This document shows, piece by piece, positions 24,045 to 34,258 of a stretch of 64,000 nt of DNA. Position 1 is the stretch's first letter; each line of letters opens with the position of its first letter. This DNA comes from Treponema sp. JC4. Lineage in GTDB: Bacteria; Spirochaetota; Spirochaetia; Treponematales; Treponemataceae. The DNA is taken from NCBI RefSeq assembly GCF_000260795.1, contig NZ_AJGU01000003.1, positions 62,001 to 126,000 of the forward strand. The letters run 5' to 3'. Position numbers and translations under genes: made by a program. The notes below the pieces were generated by a model. The model saw nothing but the letters and a program-made list of their open reading frames with translations. It searched no databases and was not told the origin of the DNA.

Positions 24045-25265
24045 TTGAAAAAATCTTTACTTTTGTCTTTAATTTCAGCCTCTTTACTTTCTGCTTTATG
24101 TCTTTCTTCCTGCAAGGCAGAGGTAGATTATGAAGTTCTTAAAAAGAATGCTGATTATTCTGACTATTATACAAACAAAGATGCCTACAGAATTTACTAC
24201 TACAAGCAGCCTGTAACAGGCGAAACAGACCTTACTGCATGGGAGCGCGATACCGACGCGGATACTACAAATACCTATTATCCGGCTGGCTCAAGTGCAA
24301 GCTCCCTGAATAACAAGGCTTACGAAGGCTTTGTTTACGCAGGTTTTATTCAGAATGATACAACTATTAATGTATATTACAAACGCTGTACAATCCGCTA
24401 TGAATTTTACAACATTGCCACTGACACTGTTCCTCTTTTTATAGTTACAGGCTTGTACGGTATGACTTCATTAAAACCAATCTGCAGCGACAGGGATGAA
24501 GCCTATTTTGATACCTGGCACACAAAAAATGATACCTTATACACCAGCTATTTTACTATTAACGCAGACAGTAACACTGTAAACGATGTTTCAACAACAA
24601 AATGGTATGCAAGCTGGAAAGACAAGGCTACAGTTATGGGAACAAGCATGAATCTTATTAATGTAGGGGATGTTCTTCTTAAAGACGGAAGTGTTATTCC
24701 ATATGTACACATTCATGCAATGAGTAACGAGCAGAAGGCTGCTGCAGTAGCAGTTCTTGTTTCAAATTCTTACAACCTTAAAACAGGTAAGAATGTGGAC
24801 GGAAAAACCCGTCTTATAGGAGCTTTAAAAATTCCGGGTAACATTTGGATTAACGCAGATCTTTCTCCTTCTCTCTATAAGCATAATATAAAAACCACAG
24901 ATTGTGACGGAAAAAAGAACATGGAAATCCTTCTGGAGATTGATAAAGACTACCGCCATAATAATAATCGAGACGTCGCTCTCTTATACAGTTATGACTA
25001 CGATAAAATGGCAGGAATTGCCGGAGTCTACAAAAATGACTGGTATCTTCCTTCAGAAAAAGAACTGAAGCTTTTACAGTGTAAAGAATTAAACGATGTA
25101 TACAATACTATGGACAGGAAAATAAACGAAGAATACTGGACTTCTACTGCTAACGGAAACGATAAGGTAAGAACTGTAGTAATACAGGAAGGCGGTGCAA
25201 CCAACGATAGAGTTAAAGATGACTCAGCTGGTCACTGGATTCTTCCATTCCGCCAGCTTGATTAG
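24045..25265 (+). CDS. Lipoprotein with Lcl C-terminal domain
   Basis: This is a 406-residue lipoprotein starting at TTG, preceded by GGAGG at good spacing; the lipobox is CLSSC (Cys23). The middle part has a Listeria-Bacteroides-like repeat (TIRYEFYNIATDTVPLF to WYASW), then LINVGDVLLKDGS and AVAVLVSNSYN shared with the two upstream proteins, and a C-terminal Lcl/DUF1566 domain (NDWYLPSEKELKLL, EEYWTSTANG). It ends a three-gene operon of paralogues. The convergent exporter operon ends 20 nt later; no clear terminator is seen between them. Confidence 0.78.
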   Translation: MKKSLLLSLISASLLSALCLSSCKAEVDYEVLKKNADYSDYYTNKDAYRIYYYKQPVTGETDLTAWERDTDADTTNTYYPAGSSASSLNNKAYEGFVYAGFIQNDTTINVYYKRCTIRYEFYNIATDTVPLFIVTGLYGMTSLKPICSDRDEAYFDTWHTKNDTLYTSYFTINADSNTVNDVSTTKWYASWKDKATVMGTSMNLINVGDVLLKDGSVIPYVHIHAMSNEQKAAAVAVLVSNSYNLKTGKNVDGKTRLIGALKIPGNIWINADLSPSLYKHNIKTTDCDGKKNMEILLEIDKDYRHNNNRDVALLYSYDYDKMAGIAGVYKNDWYLPSEKELKLLQCKELNDVYNTMDRKINEEYWTSTANGNDKVRTVVIQEGGATNDRVKDDSAGHWILPFRQLD

Positions 25266-25285
25266 TTTTCATTGATTAAATCGCG

Positions 25286-26992
25286 TTAGTAAGTATCGCG
25301 TTCCACTTCTTTAGCAGCTTTTTCTTCACCTTCAGGAGCTGCCTGAGGTGGAGTATCCGGCAGTGGAGCCGGGGTTGGCTCTACATCAATTCCTACAATA
25401 CTTGCAGTTGCATATTTGTATTCAAGCAGGGCTTCCAGATAATTTACAAGGGTCTGGTAGCGTTCCTGTGTTGCCTGTATAAACTTCTGATCCTGTTCAA
25501 TAAGGTTATCCAGCTTAATAAGACCCGCACGGAAACGTTCCTGCTCGTTATTGTAAAGCTGGCTCTGCATTTCGTATACGCCTTCTGCCTTTAAGAGGGA
25601 ATTCCTGTAAAGATTAAGCTTTTCTACACAGTTTTTAAGCTGCAGATAAAGAGTATTACGGTTCTTTTCGTAATCTATCATGAGAGTTTCATAGTTTGCC
25701 TTGGCTTCCATAACCTTTCCGCTTGTGTCGCGGTCAAAAGGCTTGATTGTAACTCCGATAGAACCGTTAATATTTGCTCCGCGTACGTTCCAGAAGCCTG
25801 AAGTTACTGTTTCACCTGCATCATCAGAATAGGTTGTACCGTTCATCCCGATTTTGAAACCGAGGGTTGCGTCCGGTCTTCCGTTAATTTTTGCAATCTT
25901 AATTCCTTTTTTTGCAGAACTAATCTGATCTTTTAGCATTCTAAAGTCAATGCGGTTTTCTTCTACATAGGCAAGAAGATTTTCATCTATGTCATCTACA
26001 GAAATTACATCAGGCTCATCATTCAGGTTCATTTCCTGGAACATATCTGCCGGGTTTTCTATCAATTCCAGGTCAGAAGTTCCAAGCATATTTGCCAGAT
26101 CCATCTTTGTCTTAAAATATTCTACCTTTGCAGAATCCAGACTTCTCTGGTTTGAACTTACGCTAACCTTCATTAAAAGGATATCGTTTTTCATCAAAAT
26201 ACCGGCTCTAACCATGCTGTCTATGTTTGCATTACGGGTATCAAACTTCTGCTGCAAAATTTCAAGCTGGTTCAGGTTTTTATAGGCCATAAAATATGCC
26301 CAGTAAGCCTTAGTAGTATTAATTACAGTCTGGCTTATTGTGTCCTGAAGCTGAAAGCGCATCTGGTCAAGGTAATCCTTTGCCTGACTAATCTGTAATG
26401 CAGTTACAGAAGAATTAAAGGATTTAAAGAGCGGTAAAGACAGTTCAAGGCTCAGTTCGCCAAGGTTTCTTCCGTGCTCATCTTTGTACTTTTTATAGGT
26501 ATTTGCGGCATAGGCGTCGCCGTATTCATAATCTGAAACATTATTTGTTCGCTTTACACTGTAAGAAAGCTTAGACTGAAGCCCAATGCTAAAGAGTTTT
26601 TGCATAAAAATGGAGCCGCTGCCCTGTCTTGTAAGCGAATTTTTAGAAAAAATACCGTAAACAGATTCCGGTGTAATAAAAGAATAGCCGTAAAGATAGT
26701 TTGGATCGCGCGGATCTACCGGGTTCTGGCTGTATGTATAATCGCCTTCTGCACCAATAGAAAGGTCAAGCGCACCTTTAGCCTGTCTGTATTTTGCTTC
26801 TGCAATTATAAGAGCCTGCTGCTGCTTACGTACATCGTAGTTATGCTGAATGGCTAAAGTAATTGCATCATAAAGCGTAAAAACTCTGTCTTCATATACA
26901 ACAGTATTTTCATCCGCCTTCTTTTCTGCAGAAACAACATTTATAGAGAAAAATAAACTAACTACAGCAAATATAAATCTTTTAGAGAACAC
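25286..26992 (-). CDS. TolC-type outer membrane efflux protein
   Basis: This is a 568-residue protein with a signal peptide (cleavage near VVSA/E), two outer-membrane-efflux repeats (YDAITLAIQHNYDVRKQQ near residue 40 and FRMLKDQISSAKKGIKIAKI near 350), long coiled-coil helices and a Pro/Glu-rich tail. It forms the outer-membrane exit channel of a type I secretion system. It starts at GTG, 3 nt after the stop of the binding lipoprotein gene, and is the last gene of the exporter operon. Together with HlyD and C39 ABC proteins it gives a complete export route across both membranes. Confidence 0.9.
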   Translation of the reverse strand: MFSKRFIFAVVSLFFSINVVSAEKKADENTVVYEDRVFTLYDAITLAIQHNYDVRKQQQALIIAEAKYRQAKGALDLSIGAEGDYTYSQNPVDPRDPNYLYGYSFITPESVYGIFSKNSLTRQGSGSIFMQKLFSIGLQSKLSYSVKRTNNVSDYEYGDAYAANTYKKYKDEHGRNLGELSLELSLPLFKSFNSSVTALQISQAKDYLDQMRFQLQDTISQTVINTTKAYWAYFMAYKNLNQLEILQQKFDTRNANIDSMVRAGILMKNDILLMKVSVSSNQRSLDSAKVEYFKTKMDLANMLGTSDLELIENPADMFQEMNLNDEPDVISVDDIDENLLAYVEENRIDFRMLKDQISSAKKGIKIAKINGRPDATLGFKIGMNGTTYSDDAGETVTSGFWNVRGANINGSIGVTIKPFDRDTSGKVMEAKANYETLMIDYEKNRNTLYLQLKNCVEKLNLYRNSLLKAEGVYEMQSQLYNNEQERFRAGLIKLDNLIEQDQKFIQATQERYQTLVNYLEALLEYKYATASIVGIDVEPTPAPLPDTPPQAAPEGEEKAAKEVERDTY

Positions 26993-26995
26993 CCG

Positions 26996-28231
26996 TTACT
27001 CCCCTGTTTTTACAGACTCTGCTTCTACAGCTTTTTCCTGTTCTGCCAGCTTTTCTATATATTCATCACATAATTTATTATAATCACGAATATAAATATT
27101 TGCCCCAACTATATCGCCGTTTTTATTAAAATAATATCTGCCGTTCAGACCGTCCCAGGTATTTTTGCGGATAGCATCAGACACATCCTTTGCCTTTACA
27201 GAATGAGCCTTTGCCATAGCACCGGTAATAATTTTTAATGCATCGTAGCCCTGTACAGCCTGCTGATCCGGTTCTTTCTTATATTTTTCAGTAAATTTTT
27301 CCTTAAAATTTTTGTAAGCTGAATACTGGGCATCGCGGTCATAGCTGGTAACGGCGTAAATATCACGTACGTTATTTTCTACAATCCATTCTTCCATGGC
27401 AGGGTGATCAAATGTGTCTCCACCAAGAATAGGCTTTACAAGTCCATTTTCCCTCATGGTCTTAACAACATCCTTTACCTGAGGCATATCGCCAACGAGG
27501 AAGACAGCATCATATTCAAAATTGTCGTTCAGCCACTTTGTCATGTGAATAAACTGGGCTTCAAGATCCAGGTCTGAGTAGCTTTCGCGGTCAACAACAA
27601 AAATTTCATCCTTTACGCATGAAAATTCGAAGGCATTTGAAATATCTTCACCATAGAGAGTATCCAGATAATAGATAATCATGCGGTTCCAGCCCTGTTT
27701 TTTACAGAAAGATGTAGCAGTGTGAGCAAAAATTGTGGCTCTCGGGATATTTCTGAAAACATAAGGGAAGCCCTGAGCGGTAAGTTTTCTTGCCGTTGCC
27801 ATTGGAGAAAACATTAAAACTCCGTAATACTGGTAAACCTTTGAAGTTTCTACCGCAACTCCCGAAACTGAATGTCCTATAACTGCCGAAATATCAAAAC
27901 GGTTGGAAATTTCATAAGCGGCATGAAGTCCAGTTTTTTCGGTAATCTGGTCATCATACTGAATCAGCTCTACCTGAGCGCCGTCTACTCCGCCGTTTGC
28001 ATTAATTTCGTCGCAGGCTAACTGAATTCCTTCCCACTGCAGGTTATCACCGACATTAAGTTCCCAGCTGCCGGCACAGGCAATGCGGATTATTTTTTCT
28101 TTGTTAAAAAGTTTTGTCGTTACCTTTTCACGCTTGAGAGCTGGTTTATCTGACTTACAGGAAAGACACAGGCTCAGCACTGATAAAGCAGCGCAAAGGG
28201 TAAGTATATTTTTTATATTTCGTTTCATCAT
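26996..28231 (-). CDS. Branched-chain-amino-acid-type periplasmic binding lipoprotein
   Basis: The start is set at 28231 (MMKRNIKN) after a GGGGGA site; the open frame extends further but into the upstream gene. The protein has 411 residues, lipobox LCLSC (Cys25), and a Peripl_BP_6/LivK-type fold with LACDEINANGGVDGAQVELI, DDQ and AVIGHSVSGVAVET. Such proteins bind amino acids or small ligands for import or sensing. No LivHMGF genes lie nearby; it is embedded in the peptide-export operon between the second ABC transporter and TolC, so it may instead be a sensor or accessory protein. Its ligand is unknown. Confidence 0.86.
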   Translation of the reverse strand: MMKRNIKNILTLCAALSVLSLCLSCKSDKPALKREKVTTKLFNKEKIIRIACAGSWELNVGDNLQWEGIQLACDEINANGGVDGAQVELIQYDDQITEKTGLHAAYEISNRFDISAVIGHSVSGVAVETSKVYQYYGVLMFSPMATARKLTAQGFPYVFRNIPRATIFAHTATSFCKKQGWNRMIIYYLDTLYGEDISNAFEFSCVKDEIFVVDRESYSDLDLEAQFIHMTKWLNDNFEYDAVFLVGDMPQVKDVVKTMRENGLVKPILGGDTFDHPAMEEWIVENNVRDIYAVTSYDRDAQYSAYKNFKEKFTEKYKKEPDQQAVQGYDALKIITGAMAKAHSVKAKDVSDAIRKNTWDGLNGRYYFNKNGDIVGANIYIRDYNKLCDEYIEKLAEQEKAVEAESVKTGE

Positions 28232-28247
28232 TTTTCCAGTCCCCCTT

Positions 28248-30911
28248 CTATACATTCTGTCGTTTTGCAAGTTCTGCAAAATAACCATTCATCTTAATCA
28301 GTTCTTCGTAATTACCGGTTTCTATAACCTTTCCGTCTTTCATTACGTAAATTCTGTCTGCATGAATAATGGTACTTAATCGGTGGGCAATTACAATTCG
28401 AGTTACCTTAAGTTCATCAAGACTCTGACGAACTACCGACTGAGTTACGTTATCCAGGGCAGAGGTTGCTTCATCAAAAAGAAGGATATTAGGCTTTCTG
28501 ATAATAGCACGGGCAATAATCAGACGCTGAAGCTGACCGCCCGAAATGGAAAGTCCGCCCGCTGGAATCATTGTAAACATTCCCATAGGCATTTCCCTGA
28601 TATCCTTATCAAGGGCAACCGCCTTCGCCGCAGCCCAGGCATCAGCCTCTTTTAAACCGGAACTTCCTACAATATTCTGCAGCATTGTTCCCTGCAAAAC
28701 CGTATCGTTCTGGAGTACAACTCCCATCTGGCGGCGGATTGAACCAACCTCAAAGTCGTTCATATCCTGCTTGTCAAAATAAATTGCTCCAGATTCAGGT
28801 TTTTCAAAGCCCAGAATCATTCTTAAAAGCGTAGATTTTCCCGCTCCCGAAGTGCCTACAATTCCTATGTACTCGCCCGCCTCAATCTTCATGTTTACGT
28901 CATCAAGAATAAGAGGGCCTTTTTCTTCATAACGGAAGTTCAAATGGTTAATTTCAATTGAACCTTCAAGCTTTCCTATAGAAGGTTTGTCATCCTGAAT
29001 TTCAGGCGTTTCATCAAGGATAGATTTTACACGCTTACTCATAGGAATAAGGTTTCTTATAGAAAGAATTGAACCTGTAAAACCAAGAACAGCCCCCTGG
29101 AAAGAACCATAAGCCGAAAGGAAGGCCATAAAAGTTCCGGTAGAAAGGGTCGCAATCTTCTTTTCCTTCATGGCAACGCTAAAGAAGAAGTAGAAAAGAA
29201 TACTTACCAGGGTCGGATAAACCGCATTAATTGTCTGCATTACGTTGTTTACCGCTTCTATGTTGTAGCCGAATGTTCGCTGGCGGGTATATTCGCGCGA
29301 CCATTCACTGAATACGCGGCGCTCTGAATTTGAGTTTCTGATTTTTTCAATGCCGCTCAAAAACTGGAAGAGCATACCGGTAATCTTACCACCGCTTTCA
29401 ATCAGGGATTTTTCCCAGTGGTAGGTTGCAAAACAGGCAATAAAGGGAACGAGCACCGGAACCAGCAGGAAGAGAAGTCCAAGCTTTGCAAAATAAGCGC
29501 AGTAGTTGAATTCCTGAACCAGGTAAACAACGCTGAAGAGCAGGTTCATTACTGCCGAAAGAATAATTCCCGAAATTGTCTGCTGAATCTGACTGATTGT
29601 CATTGCGCGGTCAGAAAGGTCACCCGAAGTAAAATTCTTAAAGAAATTTACAGGCAGGCGGAGCAGGCGGTCTATGATTGCGGTCTGCAGAACGTTCTGG
29701 CTCTTGGTCTGAAGTCTCATATTTGCAAGAGATTTTGCAATTGAGCCCAGAAGAGATGCCATATTACATACAAATACCAGCAGACAAATCTGAACTGCCA
29801 TTGTACGTGCCGCATTCGGAATTACGTAGTCAATAAAGTTTTTGGTCATCATCGGAGTAAGCATTCCGATTAAAGTACACAAAAGACCGATTATTACAAA
29901 ACGAATAAAATCAACTTTGATGTCCGCAAAGGTAAAGAAGCACAAATCCTTTATGGTGATTTTGTCCTTTGTAATTGTGCGGTAAAGCATAAAGGCCATA
30001 GGATTTATGCGCGAAGAATTTTCTGCCGTAATTTTGGTAACGGAATTATCTGCCGGGTCGTACATTAAGTAAGAATCTTTCTTTTTAATGAGGGCAACCG
30101 GGCGGTAATTTTCATCAATATCATTACTGTCAGAAAGTTCAATGCTTCCGTCAATTTTATAGAAGGCAATCAGATGGCCGCAGTCATCGTGATACCACTT
30201 ATCACGCAAAAGAACCTCGCGCAGGCGAACGGTATTATCCTTTGCAATTGCCTGAATTCCCGCCTTTGTATTTGGATAATGCTTTTCATTTTCCTTTACT
30301 TCAATGCGGGTTTTCTTGGCAACCATGCGGAATACCTTCTGAACTGCAACTTCATCACTGTTGAAAACGTCTTCAACATCTTTTTTACGGGTTACAACCG
30401 CAGAAATTGTGCTCAGGGTATTCTGATAAGCCCTGTCAGAAAGTCTCTGATAGTCTACGCTGGAAATGCGTTCAAATTCCTTATCAGCCTTAAAAAGCTC
30501 CAGCGACTTTTGCGCCAGAATGCTGATAACTTGGGGATAAGTTTCCTTAGAAAGTTCAGGGGCTTCTTCCAGCTTAAAGGTTCGGCACAAAACCTTCCAG
30601 GAAAGCTTAAGTTCCTTTTCATATTCAGAAAGAGCCTTGTCTATCGGAATAATTTCTACCTCTGTTTCGGTAGTTCCGGCAAGGACAATTTCAAATTTTC
30701 CTGCATTTTCTGCATTATCTTCAACTGTAAAGTTAAAGGTAAGGCCGCCTTCTTCATAATCCGCAAGCGGATGTCGGGCTCCATAAGAACCGTCCGGCAT
30801 TTTTTCTACAATAAAAAGATAGGCGCTGCTCTTTATAATTTTAATTGCAACATTGCTTGAATCAAGCGTGAGGAAATTACTGTTTGTAACGTGCATTTTT
30901 CCGGCATTCAT
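28248..30911 (-). CDS. NHLP-type ABC transporter permease/ATPase lacking a peptidase domain
   Basis: This is an 887-residue fused permease-ATPase. Residues 1-310 form a non-peptidase N-terminal region as in the second ABC transporter of NHLM/NHLP systems. Then follow about six membrane helices (residues 330-600) and a nucleotide-binding domain with Walker A GTSGAGKST, signature LSISGGQLQRL and Walker B ILLFDEATSALD. It is encoded next to the C39-containing transporter; in NHLP systems the two occur together and may form a heterodimer. GGAGAG precedes the ATG. The usual accompanying modification enzymes are missing here. Confidence 0.9.
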   Translation of the reverse strand: MNAGKMHVTNSNFLTLDSSNVAIKIIKSSAYLFIVEKMPDGSYGARHPLADYEEGGLTFNFTVEDNAENAGKFEIVLAGTTETEVEIIPIDKALSEYEKELKLSWKVLCRTFKLEEAPELSKETYPQVISILAQKSLELFKADKEFERISSVDYQRLSDRAYQNTLSTISAVVTRKKDVEDVFNSDEVAVQKVFRMVAKKTRIEVKENEKHYPNTKAGIQAIAKDNTVRLREVLLRDKWYHDDCGHLIAFYKIDGSIELSDSNDIDENYRPVALIKKKDSYLMYDPADNSVTKITAENSSRINPMAFMLYRTITKDKITIKDLCFFTFADIKVDFIRFVIIGLLCTLIGMLTPMMTKNFIDYVIPNAARTMAVQICLLVFVCNMASLLGSIAKSLANMRLQTKSQNVLQTAIIDRLLRLPVNFFKNFTSGDLSDRAMTISQIQQTISGIILSAVMNLLFSVVYLVQEFNYCAYFAKLGLLFLLVPVLVPFIACFATYHWEKSLIESGGKITGMLFQFLSGIEKIRNSNSERRVFSEWSREYTRQRTFGYNIEAVNNVMQTINAVYPTLVSILFYFFFSVAMKEKKIATLSTGTFMAFLSAYGSFQGAVLGFTGSILSIRNLIPMSKRVKSILDETPEIQDDKPSIGKLEGSIEINHLNFRYEEKGPLILDDVNMKIEAGEYIGIVGTSGAGKSTLLRMILGFEKPESGAIYFDKQDMNDFEVGSIRRQMGVVLQNDTVLQGTMLQNIVGSSGLKEADAWAAAKAVALDKDIREMPMGMFTMIPAGGLSISGGQLQRLIIARAIIRKPNILLFDEATSALDNVTQSVVRQSLDELKVTRIVIAHRLSTIIHADRIYVMKDGKVIETGNYEELIKMNGYFAELAKRQNV

Positions 30912-30922
30912 AGTCTTCTCTC

Positions 30923-33124
30923 CTACATCGTCTTGATAAGTTCCTTATACAGTCCTTCCTGACTGATAAGCTCTTCATGAGTTCCACGCTGAACAACCTT
31001 TCCAGTGTCCAGAACAATAATTTCGTCGCAGTCGCGGATTGTACTCAATCGGTGGGCAATGATAATACTTGTACAGCCGCGGCGGCGAAGGTTTCTGTCT
31101 ACGGTAGCCTCGGTTACCGCATCAAGGGCAGATGTTGCCTCATCCATAATCAGAATGCGGGGATTAATTGCAAGGGCACGGGCAATTTCAAGACGCTGTC
31201 TCTGACCACCGCTGAAGTTTTTACCGCCTTCAATTAATTTTGCATAATAACCATCCGGACGGGAAATAATGACATCGTGAATACAGGCATCCTTTGCCGC
31301 CTGAACGTAATGTTCAATAGGAATTGTTGAATTCCACATTGTGATATTATCTTTTATCGTACCGTCAAAGATAGATATTGACTGGTCTACTACAGAAACA
31401 GAAGCAGAGAAAACCTTGCGGTCAATTTCTGAAACCGGCTTTCCGTCAAATAGGATTTCTCCTTCCCAAGGTTCGTAAAGGCAGCTTAAAAGCTTTCCTA
31501 TAGTAGATTTTCCGGAACCCGAGCCACCTACCAGGGCAATTCGCTTACCAGGAGTCAGTTCCAGATTAAAGCCTTCAAGCAGCGGTGGAGAAAGGCGAGA
31601 GTAACCGAAAGAAACATTCCTCATGGAAATTGAACCCTGAAGACGTTCGTAAGGCAGATAGTTTTCATCTGTAACTTCCGGCGATTCCTTAAATACAGGT
31701 GGAGCCGGATAGTCCATAACGTCGTCTACACGCTGCATGTCGGCATCAATTCCCATCAGGGTCTTTCCAAGACCGATGAAGGTACTTACAGGGCCCATAA
31801 AACTTGAAAGCAGAGACTGATAGGCAATCAACATACCAATTGTAAGGTGTCCGTCCATAACGCGGAAGGCACCAACTGTAAGAACCAGAATATTAAGCAC
31901 AGAAGAAATAACGTTTGGGGTAACCGAGTTTCCAAGGTTAACCAGGGCAAGATTCTGTCCTTCAAGAACTACCTTGGCCTGCTGACCCGCCCACTGCTGG
32001 AAGAAGTCATTTTCAGAACCAGAAGCCTTGAGCGATTCAATCATTTCAATTCCCGAAATTGTAGTTCCGCTCAGCTTACCGCCTTCCATTTCAATCTTAA
32101 AAGACTTACTCTTGATTTTAGCAGACGAAATAAGGAAGACAACTGCCATTACAGAAACCAGAACAATACACATAAAGGTAAGAGGCACATCGTACATAAA
32201 CATAAGTACGCCGAAGAAGACACCTGTTACACCGTTAATTACGACCGAAATCAGCTGTTCACAGATTACATTGGCAATTGAAGTATTCGATTCAATACGA
32301 TTGCAAAGTTCACCCGGCATTCGCTGAATAAAGAACTGAACCGGCAGTTTAAACAGGTGCTGCACAAATTCGGAGGAGGTCTTTAACGAAATCCTTTCCT
32401 GGAACCTTAAAAGACAAGTTTGCTGAACCCAGGTAAGAACGCCGTTTATAACAAGAGAGCCTGCCATAAAGGCAAGCAAAGGTTTAAGCTGCCTCATTGA
32501 ACCCGCAACCAGAATATCATCTATAAAGAAGCGGCTGAAACTTGGATATAAGAAGCCAAGAATAAACATGAGGAAGCCGATTAAAATCATAAACATAAGG
32601 ATTGAAAGACGACCTTCAAGCCTTCGTTTAATTTTTGGCCAGATAGCAGGCTTAGAACCACCTTTTTCGAATTCTTCGCCCGGGCGGAACATCAGAACAA
32701 TTCCAGTAAAGGAATCATCAAATTCATCAAAATCAACGTAGCGGCGGCCGGAAGCCGGATCATCAATATAAGCCTTGCCGTGCTTAAAGCCTTCAAGAAC
32801 AACAAAGTGGTTAAAGTTCCAGAAAATTACTGCCGGATAACTTGCCTTTTTTAAACCGCCAAGTTCAACCTTAATACCCTTTGCTTCAAGTCCATATTTG
32901 CGGGCAGCCTTGAGCATGTTGTTAGCCTTAGTTCCGTCTCGCGAAACACCGCAGTCAAGTCGCAGCTGTTCAAGCGGCACGTACCTTTTGTAGTACTTTA
33001 AAATCATGGAAAGTGCCGCAGCACCACACTCCAGCGCTTCCATCTGCAGGGTAGTTTTTGTCTTTTTTACCCCTATGTGATCGAGACCATATTTAGTTGT
33101 CGGAAGTTCTTTGAAAAATTTCAA
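30923..33124 (-). CDS. C39 peptidase-containing ABC transporter (PCAT), NHLP type
   Basis: This is a 733-residue protein with an N-terminal C39 double-glycine peptidase: catalytic Cys33 (ALECGAA), His106 (NHFVVLEG) and Asp121/122 (IDDPA). Six membrane helices and an ATPase domain follow (GGSGSGKST, NFSGGQRQRL, ILIMDEATSALD). It should cut precursors after GG and pump the core across the inner membrane. The start codon is TTG (33124), 14 nt after the HlyD stop. It is the only C39 protein in the window and so the expected processing enzyme for the 17 precursors. Confidence 0.94.
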   Translation of the reverse strand: MKFFKELPTTKYGLDHIGVKKTKTTLQMEALECGAAALSMILKYYKRYVPLEQLRLDCGVSRDGTKANNMLKAARKYGLEAKGIKVELGGLKKASYPAVIFWNFNHFVVLEGFKHGKAYIDDPASGRRYVDFDEFDDSFTGIVLMFRPGEEFEKGGSKPAIWPKIKRRLEGRLSILMFMILIGFLMFILGFLYPSFSRFFIDDILVAGSMRQLKPLLAFMAGSLVINGVLTWVQQTCLLRFQERISLKTSSEFVQHLFKLPVQFFIQRMPGELCNRIESNTSIANVICEQLISVVINGVTGVFFGVLMFMYDVPLTFMCIVLVSVMAVVFLISSAKIKSKSFKIEMEGGKLSGTTISGIEMIESLKASGSENDFFQQWAGQQAKVVLEGQNLALVNLGNSVTPNVISSVLNILVLTVGAFRVMDGHLTIGMLIAYQSLLSSFMGPVSTFIGLGKTLMGIDADMQRVDDVMDYPAPPVFKESPEVTDENYLPYERLQGSISMRNVSFGYSRLSPPLLEGFNLELTPGKRIALVGGSGSGKSTIGKLLSCLYEPWEGEILFDGKPVSEIDRKVFSASVSVVDQSISIFDGTIKDNITMWNSTIPIEHYVQAAKDACIHDVIISRPDGYYAKLIEGGKNFSGGQRQRLEIARALAINPRILIMDEATSALDAVTEATVDRNLRRRGCTSIIIAHRLSTIRDCDEIIVLDTGKVVQRGTHEELISQEGLYKELIKTM

Positions 33125-33138
33125 TCGCCCACCTTCCC

Positions 33139-34254
33139 CTACTGCTGCATTGGAGGCTGAATATCAAACTTATCATCAGCGCCAATACCAAGTACCTTCT
33201 TCTTAAACAGAGGCACAACCAGTTCTATTGGCCGCTTTCCGTCTACAGTAATCGTACTTGAACACATAATTCCCGGCGACATTCGTTTGTTTGGGCCTTT
33301 TGAAGAAGACCATTTATAGCCGGAAGGAGTTGTCGGGTCAGGAATAATGCTGGCACGAACTTCAACCGGATTCTGAATCTGAGAGAAGGTTCTTGTAAGC
33401 ATGGAATTTTTCAAAACTGTACTCATGTAGGCTTCTGTTACCGGGAAATCAGAAACTTCGGTAACAATTCCCTGAATATAACCATATTCCTCGCGTTTTA
33501 CAGTTGAAGGAATAATTCCAATATTCATTCCCTGTTCAATCTTCTTTCCGTCTGTTGCCGCAATAAAGAGAATTGCCTCAGAAGGTGAAGATTTATCTTT
33601 TCCAATAAGGGCAATTGTTGTTCCGGCATTAACGTAGTCATTTTTATCTACCGAGACTTCAAGAATAACACCACTTGTAGGGGCAACTACCCTTGTAGCC
33701 TTCTGATAGTTTTCTTTAAGTACCGCAAGTTCATGTTTTTTTTCATTAACCTGGCGGTCAATATCAAGAGAATTCTGTTTAGAAGCAACGTAATCGTTTT
33801 CGGTAATCAGGCCTTTTTCAAAAAGTTCGCGCATACGGCGCTCTTTTGAAATACCATTTTTAGTATTCTTATTGATAAGTTCCTGAGTTTTTAAAAGGTT
33901 ATCAATTGTTGTCTGCGCCTGAGTAATCTGATCAAGCATATCGGTTCGTTCAATACGGGCAATAACCTCACCATTTTTGATAAAATCGCCGCGCTCAACA
34001 AAGACATGCTTTACCGAACCCTGATTCGTATAGGTTACATCAATAACTTCATCAGAGGAAATTAAAACTCCCATGGCCGTAACCTGTTCCGGAATAGATC
34101 CTACAATACTCCAGACTAGGGCTGCCAAAACAATAACAAGCATGGCAATAACGGAAATAAAGTCATAAGGCTTTACAACCTTCATTGTCTGATCCAGCTG
34201 ATCAAGAGAACTGATTTTATCCAAAGCGGATTTTCGAAATACTATACCTGCCAT
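33139..34254 (-). CDS. HlyD-type membrane fusion protein, NHLP type
   Basis: This 371-residue adaptor has one membrane helix near residues 34-54, a coiled-coil pair and a lipoyl/barrel region (RVVAPTSGVILEVSV). Its N-terminus FRKSALDKISSLDQLDQTM is typical of the HlyD protein of NHLM bacteriocin systems. It links the inner-membrane ABC transporters to TolC. It is the first gene of the exporter operon, and its ATG lies 5 nt from the shared-motif -10 element with no ribosome site, so the mRNA probably starts at the start codon. Confidence 0.92.
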   Translation of the reverse strand: MAGIVFRKSALDKISSLDQLDQTMKVVKPYDFISVIAMLVIVLAALVWSIVGSIPEQVTAMGVLISSDEVIDVTYTNQGSVKHVFVERGDFIKNGEVIARIERTDMLDQITQAQTTIDNLLKTQELINKNTKNGISKERRMRELFEKGLITENDYVASKQNSLDIDRQVNEKKHELAVLKENYQKATRVVAPTSGVILEVSVDKNDYVNAGTTIALIGKDKSSPSEAILFIAATDGKKIEQGMNIGIIPSTVKREEYGYIQGIVTEVSDFPVTEAYMSTVLKNSMLTRTFSQIQNPVEVRASIIPDPTTPSGYKWSSSKGPNKRMSPGIMCSSTITVDGKRPIELVVPLFKKKVLGIGADDKFDIQPPMQQ

Positions 34255-34258
34255 AACC

